From assembly GCA_026989995.1 (NCBI GenBank), contig JALSIO010000651.1, positions 1 to 12,449 on the forward strand: a stretch of 12,449 nt of DNA, read 5' to 3'. Below the pieces are notes generated by a model that saw only the letters and a list, made by a program, of their open reading frames with translations, did no database searches and was not told where the DNA came from. Position numbers and translations under genes: made by a program. Origin of the DNA: Myxococcales bacterium. GTDB lineage: Bacteria; Myxococcota_A; UBA9160; JALSIO01. Shown piece by piece: positions 6,025 through 11,444 of the stretch (the first letter of the stretch is position 1; every line of letters starts with the position of its first letter).

Positions 6025-7626
6025 CTAGCGCCCCGGCGCCCGGCGGCGCGACCACCAGGCGAAGACCCCGAGCACCGCGATGCCCTCCGGCAGCACGAAG
6101 AGCGAGAGGTAGCGGATGCGGCTGAAGTCCTCGGCCGTGAGCTGCGAGAGCCGCGATGGCCGCGAGCGGTTCGGCCGCACGGTGATGGCCTCCACGTCGC
6201 CCATCAGCCAGTTGACGGAGTTCACGAAGAGATCGCGGTTCTGGAAGCTGTCGAGGATCCGGTTGGAAGCGAAGTCGGCGTCCCCGAAGACCACGATCCG
6301 GGCCGGACCCCGCGAGGGGGCGTCGCCTTCCTCGCCTTCGGCGTCGGCGGCCTCGGCCGCCACCTCGACCTCCCCGGCCACGGCCACCGGAACCGGCCCG
6401 GGCAGGTCGCCCTCCCCGAACTCGGCGCGCCCCCGGCCGAAGAATTCCTCGAGGTCCCGCTCCGCCCACGATTCCGCGCTGGTCTTGACGAGCTCGACGA
6501 GGTCGGAGCCCTCCGCGGCCCGAACACTCCGGGCCACGTGGAACATCGTCGGCTCGCGGAGCTTCCGGGTGATGGGGTGGTCCGCGTACTCGGCCGCGAT
6601 GGGCGTGGCGGCCCTGCCGAAGAGGCCCTGGAGCTGGTCCACGATCACGTCGTCGCCGAGCAGGACGCCGAGCTCGCCGAGATCCTCGACGAGGTCGGTG
6701 TTGGCCCGCGGATCCACCATCGCGAGCAGTGCCCCGCCCCGGGCGAGGTAGCGGCGAAGCGCGGCGTGCTCCTCGTCGAGGTAGGGGCGCGTCGGCCCGG
6801 CGAGGACGACCACGTCGGCGTCCTCGGGCACCTCGCCGCGGGTCGCGAGCAGGAGGGTCTCCACCCGGTAGTTCTCGTTCGCGAGGGCCTCGGCGGCGCG
6901 ACCGAAGCCCTCGCGGCCCTCTGCACCCTCGCCCTTCGCCCGCCGCTCGTTGTGGCCCTCGACGAAGTAGACGACCTTCTCGCCCGTCCGCGTGAGCTTG
7001 ACGAGGGCGTTGGTCAGCGACTCCTCGTCGGGGGTCTTTACGAGGACCGCCTCGTCGCCGAGGGCCACCCGCAGCAGGCCCTGCTCGAGCTCCTCCCCGG
7101 AGAGGCCGTACTCCTGCACCAGGTCCGGCCGCGCCGTCGGATCGGCGAACTCGTAGTGGAAGCGGGGGCTCTCGTAGGCGTAGCGCTCGAGGAGCTCGCG
7201 CACCGGCTGCGCCACCACGGCCTGGTAGAAGGCCGTGACGTGGACGTCCTCCTCGAGCCCCGCCAGCACCTGTCGCGTCTGCTCCGAAAGCGAGTGGATC
7301 TTCCCCTCGCTCCAGTCGAAGCGGACCGGATGGCGATGCGCGAGGAAGGCCAGGAGTCCGAGGATCGCGATTCCCGCCACGGTCTGCAGGATCGCGCTCG
7401 TCCCGTAGCGCTCGATTCGGCGCGCCTCGGCGGAGGCCAGCCGTTCGCGAAGCGTGTCGAGGGAGCCGGCGAGTCCGAGCGCGACGAGCACGACGCCGGC
7501 GATGAAGTTGCCGTAGATCCAGCCCAGCCCCGTCGGCGCCCCGAAGGCGAGCAGGATGATGGAGAGCAGGCCAAAGCCGATCCCGACCAGGCCCAGACCG
7601 AGGTAGAGGGAAGCCATCTCCTTCAT
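6025..7626 (-). CDS. GldG-family ABC transporter auxiliary protein
   Basis: This 533-aa protein has two adjacent membrane helices near the N-terminus (about residues 5-30 and 35-53), a third at about 82-100, and a last one at about 505-525 ending in WWSRRR. Between them is a long extracytoplasmic region. After the third helix comes the RFDWSEGKIHSLSEQT element, then VHVTAFYQ and YEFADP, followed by KLTRTGEKVVYFVEGHNE. These are hallmarks of the GldG/ABC_transp_aux family (PF09822), in which the domain resembles a glutamine-amidotransferase-like or IFT52-type fold. Around residues 430-460 is an acidic low-complexity insert. The ATG at 7626 lies one base after the permease stop; a second ATG at 7617 is possible. 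It is expected to complex with the permease and the ATPase. In Bacteroidota, GldG serves gliding and secretion, but that role should not be assumed here. Confidence 0.87.
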   Translation of the reverse strand: MKEMASLYLGLGLVGIGFGLLSIILLAFGAPTGLGWIYGNFIAGVVLVALGLAGSLDTLRERLASAEARRIERYGTSAILQTVAGIAILGLLAFLAHRHPVRFDWSEGKIHSLSEQTRQVLAGLEEDVHVTAFYQAVVAQPVRELLERYAYESPRFHYEFADPTARPDLVQEYGLSGEELEQGLLRVALGDEAVLVKTPDEESLTNALVKLTRTGEKVVYFVEGHNERRAKGEGAEGREGFGRAAEALANENYRVETLLLATRGEVPEDADVVVLAGPTRPYLDEEHAALRRYLARGGALLAMVDPRANTDLVEDLGELGVLLGDDVIVDQLQGLFGRAATPIAAEYADHPITRKLREPTMFHVARSVRAAEGSDLVELVKTSAESWAERDLEEFFGRGRAEFGEGDLPGPVPVAVAGEVEVAAEAADAEGEEGDAPSRGPARIVVFGDADFASNRILDSFQNRDLFVNSVNWLMGDVEAITVRPNRSRPSRLSQLTAEDFSRIRYLSLFVLPEGIAVLGVFAWWSRRRAPGR

Positions 7627-7627
7627 G

Positions 7628-8425
7628 CTACCGCCACCGCACCGATTCCACGGCCGCCTTGGCCAGGATCAGGAAGCTCCCGATCATGGCGCCGTAGTAG
7701 GCGAGGTCCGCGGTATCCACGAGACCCCGCACCATGGTCTCGAAGTGATCGTTGGTCGAGAGGTACCGCAGCAGTTCCGCCACCGTGCCCGTCGCGCCGA
7801 GTGCGCCGCCCGCGGCTCCGAGGTCCGCGATCACCGACAACATCAGCAGGAGCAGGAGCAGCACGAAGGAGAGCACGAAGGCGATGATCTGGTTGGCGGT
7901 GACGGAGGAGGCGAAGGCCCCGATTGCGGCGTAGAGCAGGCCGGTGAGCAGCAGCGCCAGCATGCCGGCCGTCGTCTTCCCGATCTCCGGATCCCCGTAG
8001 AGGAAGAGGATGCCCGGATAGAGCCCGAGCAGCGCCACCATCAGGAGCACGAAGGCGGCGGCTGCCAGGTACTTCCCCAGCACGATGTCCCAGATCGTGA
8101 TCGGGCTCGTCAGCAGCAGCTCGTCGGTTCCGTTGGCCTTCTCCGCGGCGAAAAGCCCCATCGTGATGCCCGGGACGAGAAAGAGCAGCACCACCGACAT
8201 CACGCCGAGAAAGGGCGAGATCACGTAGTCGTTCAGGTTCACGGCCTGCAGCTGCTCGATGGCCTGGAACTGCTGCAGCCGGATCACGATCTCGTTGAAC
8301 TGCAGGATGCTCGAGAGGAAGAAGAAGCCGGCGAGCAGCGCGTACAGCGAGAGCACCACGTACGCCACCGGCGAGACGAAGAAGGCCCCGAGCTCCCGAC
8401 CGGCGATGGTGGGGATGTGCCTCAT
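7628..8425 (-). CDS. ABC-2 type permease (GldF-like)
   Basis: This 265-aa integral membrane protein has about six hydrophobic segments, near residues 20-40, 72-93, 118-142, 152-174, 178-200 and 241-258. The N-terminal ELGAFFVSPVAYVVL and the EKANGTDELLLTSPI loop after the second helix are typical of GldF/YhaP-type ABC-2 permeases; the latter corresponds to the elbow or coupling region that contacts the ATPase. It probably forms the membrane channel of the exporter. The ATG at 8425 overlaps the ATPase stop (ATGA) and has a strong AGGAGG seven bases upstream within the ATPase gene, so translation should be both coupled and independently efficient. The substrate cannot be predicted. Confidence 0.9.
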   Translation of the reverse strand: MRHIPTIAGRELGAFFVSPVAYVVLSLYALLAGFFFLSSILQFNEIVIRLQQFQAIEQLQAVNLNDYVISPFLGVMSVVLLFLVPGITMGLFAAEKANGTDELLLTSPITIWDIVLGKYLAAAAFVLLMVALLGLYPGILFLYGDPEIGKTTAGMLALLLTGLLYAAIGAFASSVTANQIIAFVLSFVLLLLLLMLSVIADLGAAGGALGATGTVAELLRYLSTNDHFETMVRGLVDTADLAYYGAMIGSFLILAKAAVESVRWR

Positions 8426-9171
8426 GCCGCCGCCTCCTCGACGACGTCCCGGGCCGTCTCCCGGGCGAAGATCTCCTCGAGGCTCTGCCCTTCGGCGGTG
8501 AGCTCGGCGAGCGGAGCGTCGACCACCTTGCGGCCCTGGTGGATCAGGATCACCCGGCGGCAGATGGCCTCCACCTCCGGGAGGATGTGGGTCGAGAGGA
8601 TCACCGTGTGCCGCTCTCCGCCCTCCGTCGAGCTCGCGAGGTTCGAGATCAGCTCGCGGATCTCGCGGATCTGGGTCGGGTCGAGTCCCACGGTGGGCTC
8701 ATCGAGGATGAGCACCGGGGGGGTGTGCACGATGGCCTGGGCGAGGCCCACCCGCTGGCGGTAGCCCTTGGAGAGGGCCCCGATCACCCGGCGGCGGACC
8801 TCGGTCAGCCGGCAGCGCTCGAGGGCCCGGTCCACGGCCTCCCGCAGCCGGGCGCGCGGGACGTCGCGCAGCCGGGCTGCGAAGCGGAGGTAGCCCTGCA
8901 CGTCCATCTCGGGATAGACCGGCGGCGTCTCCGGCAGGTAGCCGATGGCCCGACGGGCGGCGAGGGGCTCCTCGAAGATGTCGTGGCCCGCCACGAGGGC
9001 CGTGCCGTCGGTGGGCGGCAGGTAGCCCGTGAGCATGCGCATGGTCGTGGTCTTCCCGGCCCCGTTGGGTCCGAGAAAGCCCACGACCTCCCCGGCGCCG
9101 ATCTCGAAGGACACGTCGTCCACGGCCCGGATCTCGCCGTAGCGCTTGGTCAGTCCCCGCGCCTCGATCAC
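8422..9171 (-). CDS. ABC transporter ATP-binding protein (GldA-like)
   Basis: This 249-aa ATPase powers the GldF/GldG-type exporter. Walker A is GPNGAGKTT (K40). The Q-loop position reads YLPETPPVYPEMDV, with Glu (E81) where most ABC proteins have Gln, as is also seen in GldA-type proteins. The signature is LSKGYRQRVGLAQA (S134 onward), Walker B is LILDEP (D157, E158), and the H-loop is STH (H195). All needed residues are present. The GTG start at 9171 overlaps the TetR stop as GTGA. An AGGAGGTGA sequence at 9183-9175, an almost perfect match to the 16S anti-Shine-Dalgarno, fixes the start. The C-terminal tail is short, with no extra domain. Confidence 0.94.
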   Translation of the reverse strand: MIEARGLTKRYGEIRAVDDVSFEIGAGEVVGFLGPNGAGKTTTMRMLTGYLPPTDGTALVAGHDIFEEPLAARRAIGYLPETPPVYPEMDVQGYLRFAARLRDVPRARLREAVDRALERCRLTEVRRRVIGALSKGYRQRVGLAQAIVHTPPVLILDEPTVGLDPTQIREIRELISNLASSTEGGERHTVILSTHILPEVEAICRRVILIHQGRKVVDAPLAELTAEGQSLEEIFARETARDVVEEAAA

Positions 9172-9827
9172 GGTTCACCTCCTCCGCTCCGCGCTCCGCG
9201 CAGGAAGGTCTCCACCACCGTCTGCGCGACCTTCAGGTAGTAGGCGTCGGCATCTCCCTCGACCCGGAGCAGGTCGAGGACGAGGCTCGTCACGACGATC
9301 TCGAGACCACCGATGAAGGCGTAGCAGGCGAGGTCGGGGTCGAGGTCCCGGCGCAGCTCGCCGCGCTCCTGCCCCTCGCGGAGGACCCGGGCCACCAGCC
9401 GGAAGAGGCGGCCCACGGCCCGTAGCTGCTCCGGCTCGGCGAAGCGCGAGGTCCTCTGGATCTCGAGGGTGAAGACCTTGACCCAGTCGGGCTGGCGGCG
9501 GTAGCCGCCGAGGATCAGCGCGGCCACGGAGAGCAGCCGGTCCTCGGCCGAGGTCGGCCGCTCGGCGATGGCCTCGACCACCTGCAGGAAGCTCCCGAAG
9601 CGGTCCTCGAAGACGCTCCGGAGGATCTCCTCCTTGTTCTCGAAGTAGTGGTAGACGAGGCCGTAGGCGATACCCGCCTCGCGGGCGATGTCCGAGACCC
9701 GGGAGCCGTGGTAGCCGTGGCGCGCAAAGACCGCCGTGGCGGCGTCGAGGATCTGTCGACGGCGATCCACCCGCCCCCCGGGCGGGGCATCGGCGGCCTT
9801 GGCGGCGGGCGGCGCGGACCGGCTCAT
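9168..9827 (-). CDS. TetR/AcrR-family transcriptional regulator
   Basis: This 219-aa protein is the first gene of the ABC operon. After a disordered Ala/Pro N-terminus, the helix-turn-helix lies at about residues 24-68. It includes ILDAATAVFARHGYHGSRV and the recognition part IAREAGIAYGLVYHYF, followed by ENKEEIL. The ligand-binding C-terminal domain (about 75-215) includes QPDWVKVFTLEIQR. Its overall wording resembles the FadR/YsiA-like acyl-CoA-responsive branch, but this is only an impression and the ligand is unknown. The ATG at 9827 was chosen because GGGAG lies 8 bases upstream; the same frame stays open further upstream but without a plausible start. Its stop overlaps the ATPase start, so regulator and transporter are co-transcribed and coupled. 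It most likely represses its own operon. Confidence 0.9.
   Translation of the reverse strand: MSRSAPPAAKAADAPPGGRVDRRRQILDAATAVFARHGYHGSRVSDIAREAGIAYGLVYHYFENKEEILRSVFEDRFGSFLQVVEAIAERPTSAEDRLLSVAALILGGYRRQPDWVKVFTLEIQRTSRFAEPEQLRAVGRLFRLVARVLREGQERGELRRDLDPDLACYAFIGGLEIVVTSLVLDLLRVEGDADAYYLKVAQTVVETFLRGARSGGGEP
9175..9183 (-). promoter_or_regulatory. Strong ribosome binding site of the ABC ATPase gene
   Basis: AGGAGGTGA on the minus strand lies inside the TetR coding region, with AGGAGG six bases before the GTG start at 9171. It decides this start over in-frame alternatives. It also suggests that the ATPase is made at a higher rate than the regulator from the same mRNA. Confidence 0.75.
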
Positions 9828-9909
9828 CTGCGTGGCTCCCGCTCGTCCGAACTCGGGCTTCCGCTGCCGGCGGGTTGCGTGGCCGCATCCTGGGCGTCCC
9901 CGCCGGAAC

Positions 9910-9919
9910 CCCCATGGGG
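9910..9919. promoter_or_regulatory. Perfect 10-bp palindrome at the operon's transcription start (candidate operator)
   Basis: The sequence ccccatgggg is a perfect palindrome lying about 5-15 bases downstream of the predicted start of the TetR-ABC transcript. Flanking cgcc (9901-9904) and ggcg (9926-9929) extend it imperfectly, offset by one base. Position and symmetry fit an autoregulatory TetR operator. Real TetR sites are often longer, so this is tentative. Confidence 0.3.
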
Positions 9920-9930
9920 ACGGGTGGCGA

Positions 9931-9958
9931 AGTGTAAGCCGATGCCTCGATCCGTCAA
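9931..9958 (-). promoter_or_regulatory. Sigma70-type promoter of the TetR-ABC operon
   Basis: On the minus strand TTGACG (9958-9953) and TACACT (9936-9931) are separated by 16 bp and lie in a locally AT-richer patch. Transcription should start near 9924, giving a leader of about 97 bases before the TetR ATG at 9827, which has a Shine-Dalgarno. It is the only start in the window with a good -35 box. The rest of the divergent spacer (9828-10065, 238 bp) shows no open gene I can support. Confidence 0.65.
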
Positions 9959-10053
9959 GAAACACGCGGCGTCGCCCCCGCCGGCCGGATCCGGCCGGGG
10001 CCGCAACCCGACCGGAGCCGAGAAGCCTCCGTGCCGCCCCCCGGCCCGGCGGG

Positions 10054-10059
10054 TACTCT
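10054..10059 (+). promoter_or_regulatory. -10-like TACTCT box of the small-protein/LPS gene run
   Basis: TACTCT is followed by six bases (tggccc) and the ATG at 10066. The geometry is the same as at the rhomboid gene. No Shine-Dalgarno is close. It is read as the -10 of a leaderless transcript that would also carry the glycosyltransferase and kinase genes. No clear -35 is visible. Confidence 0.45.
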
Positions 10060-10065
10060 TGGCCC

Positions 10066-10311
10066 ATGCGCCTCCGGCTCGCCGTCGCCCTGTTCGCCGG
10101 GCTCCTCGCGCTCGGCGCCGCCGCGCCCGCGGCGGCCGGTGCCCCGGACGGGCGGGAGACCGCCGCGCCGCTGGAGCCCGCGCGCCGCTTCTGCACGCCG
10201 ACGAGCTGCGGGCCGCGCCCCGCGACACCGCTCGCGAGCGCCGGCGCCTTCGGCGCGGCCGTGCTCCTGGCCGCGGCCCTCGCCCGGCGCTCTCGGCCCC
10301 CCCGGAGCTGA
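10066..10311 (+). CDS. Small predicted exported protein with C-terminal membrane anchor
   Basis: This is an 81-aa protein of no recognised family. Residues 1-25 look like a signal peptide: MRLRL, then an Ala/Leu-rich core, then an AAAGA-type cleavage region near 22-26. The short mature part has two cysteines, C43 and C48 (CTPTSC). It is followed by Pro-rich residues, a hydrophobic helix (about 56-73) and an Arg-rich tail (RRSRPPRS). The order short motif, helix, basic tail recalls C-terminal sorting signals, but I see no known motif of that type. Evidence that it is real: the two hydrophobic segments are coherent, a TACTCT box lies 6 bases before the ATG, and the next gene starts 17 bases after its stop. 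It may belong with the LPS genes. A chance frame in GC-rich DNA cannot be ruled out. Confidence 0.55.
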   Translation: MRLRLAVALFAGLLALGAAAPAAAGAPDGRETAAPLEPARRFCTPTSCGPRPATPLASAGAFGAAVLLAAALARRSRPPRS

Positions 10312-10328
10312 CCGGTCCCGGCCGCCCC

Positions 10329-11444
10329 GTGCGCATCGCCCTGGTCGTCGAGCGCTTCGCCCGGGAGGGCGGCGGGGTCGAGGCCGTCACGCATGAGGTC
10401 GCGCGAGGTCTCGCGGAAGCCGGGGAGGCGGTGCGGGTGCTCTGTCGCGAGTGCGCGGGAGCGCCGCCGGAGGGCGTGGCCGTCCACCGCCTTCCGGTCC
10501 CGCGGACCTGGCAGCCGGCCCGGGTGCTGGCCTTCTCCGCCGCCGCCGCCCGGGCCACCGCCACCCTCCGCCCGGAGATCGTCCACAGCTTCTCGCGCAC
10601 CCTCCACCAGGACGTCTACCGCGCCGGCGGGGGCTGCCACGCCGCCTACCTGGAGAACCGACACGGGCCGCGCGGGGCCCGGCTCCGCGCGCTCGTCCCC
10701 CGGCACCGGGTCCTGCTCGCGATCGAGCGCCGGATCTTCGCGAACCCCCGGCAGATCGTGCAGTGCAACTCCGAGCTCGTCGCGCGCGAGATCCGCGAAC
10801 GCCACGGCGTCCCCCCGGAGCGCCTGGTCGTGATCCGCAACGGCGTCGACCTCGGGCGCTTCCACCCGGACCTGCGCGCCCGCGCGCGGGCTCCGGTCCG
10901 TGCGGAGCTCGGCCTTCCCGAGGACGCCCTCGTCCTCCTCTTCCTCGGCAGCGGCTTCCACCGCAAGGGCCTCGACACGGCACTCGCCGCGCTCGCCGGC
11001 TGGGGCGCGCCCGAGGCCCATCTCGTGGTGGCGGGCCGGGACGACCCCGGGCCCTGGCGGCGGAGGGCCACCGCCCTCGACCTCGGCGACCGCGTCCACT
11101 TCCTCGGAGCGGAGCCGCGGCCGGAGCGGCTCTACGCGGCGGCCGATGTCCTGGTCCTGCCGACCCGCTACGACGCCTTCGCGAACGTCTGCCTGGAGGC
11201 TCTGGCAGCCGGCGTTCCGGTGGTGACGAGCGCCTCGAACGGTGCCGCGGAGGTGCTCGGCGACGCCGGCATCGTGGTGGAGCGTGCGGACGACGCGGCG
11301 GGCTTCGCGGCGGCTCTCGCCGAGCTCGCCGATCCGGAGCGCCGCGCCGCGCGCGCCTGCCGGGCGCGTGGGATCGCCGAGCAGTTCGGCTGGTCCCGCC
11401 ACATCGAGTCGCTGCGGGAGCTGTACCGGAAGGTGGCGGCGTGA
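10329..11444 (+). CDS. GT4-type glycosyltransferase, WaaG-like (LPS core)
   Basis: This 371-aa retaining glycosyltransferase has the GT-B fold. The N-terminal domain begins VRIALVVERFAREGGGVEA, whose GGG loop is the acceptor/donor hinge typical of GT4. The C-terminal nucleotide-sugar domain has LFLGSGFHRKGLDTALAAL, HLVVAGRDD, VHFLGAEP and the motif YDAFANVCLEALAAG. There the usual E-x7-E reads D282-x7-E290, a conservative change. The FHRKGLD element and the D/E-x7-E segment are close to WaaG (LPS core heptose glucosyltransferase), which adds a hexose to the inner core at the cytoplasmic face of the inner membrane. The GTG start at 10329 gives the proper N-terminus; no better start is seen. 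The next gene overlaps by four bases and looks like an LPS kinase, which supports a role in core assembly. The exact sugar and acceptor are not known. Confidence 0.85.
   Translation: MRIALVVERFAREGGGVEAVTHEVARGLAEAGEAVRVLCRECAGAPPEGVAVHRLPVPRTWQPARVLAFSAAAARATATLRPEIVHSFSRTLHQDVYRAGGGCHAAYLENRHGPRGARLRALVPRHRVLLAIERRIFANPRQIVQCNSELVAREIRERHGVPPERLVVIRNGVDLGRFHPDLRARARAPVRAELGLPEDALVLLFLGSGFHRKGLDTALAALAGWGAPEAHLVVAGRDDPGPWRRRATALDLGDRVHFLGAEPRPERLYAAADVLVLPTRYDAFANVCLEALAAGVPVVTSASNGAAEVLGDAGIVVERADDAAGFAAALAELADPERRAARACRARGIAEQFGWSRHIESLRELYRKVAA

Noticed and set aside
4679..6028. Long plus-strand open frame (449 codons) antisense to the DUF4340 gene
   Set aside because: The translation lacks family motifs and is rich in Arg, Pro and Glu as expected of a reverse-complement shadow in GC-rich DNA. 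The minus strand has a clear domain, Shine-Dalgarno and operon context.
6011..6469. In-frame upstream extension of the DUF4340 protein
   Set aside because: It would overlap about 450 bases of GldG, has Arg/Gly shadow composition, and the GTG at 6010 has a Shine-Dalgarno and a proper membrane anchor right after it.
6538..7887. Long plus-strand open frame (449 codons) opposite GldG and the permease
   Set aside because: It spans two recognisable minus-strand genes and their junction, with no coherent domains or hydrophobic pattern. It is open only because stops are rare at this GC content.
4526..9171. The GldA/F/G-like genes as evidence for Bacteroidota-type gliding motility
   Set aside because: GldAFG-like transporters with DUF4340 partners are widespread outside Bacteroidota. 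No other gliding or type IX secretion gene is present, and the GC content is far too high for typical gliders.
9828..11402. Minus-strand extension of the TetR frame, opposite the glycosyltransferase
   Set aside because: The frame stays open upstream of the TetR ATG but crosses the promoter and then the antisense of a well-supported glycosyltransferase. The TetR protein is complete from 9827 with a good ribosome site.
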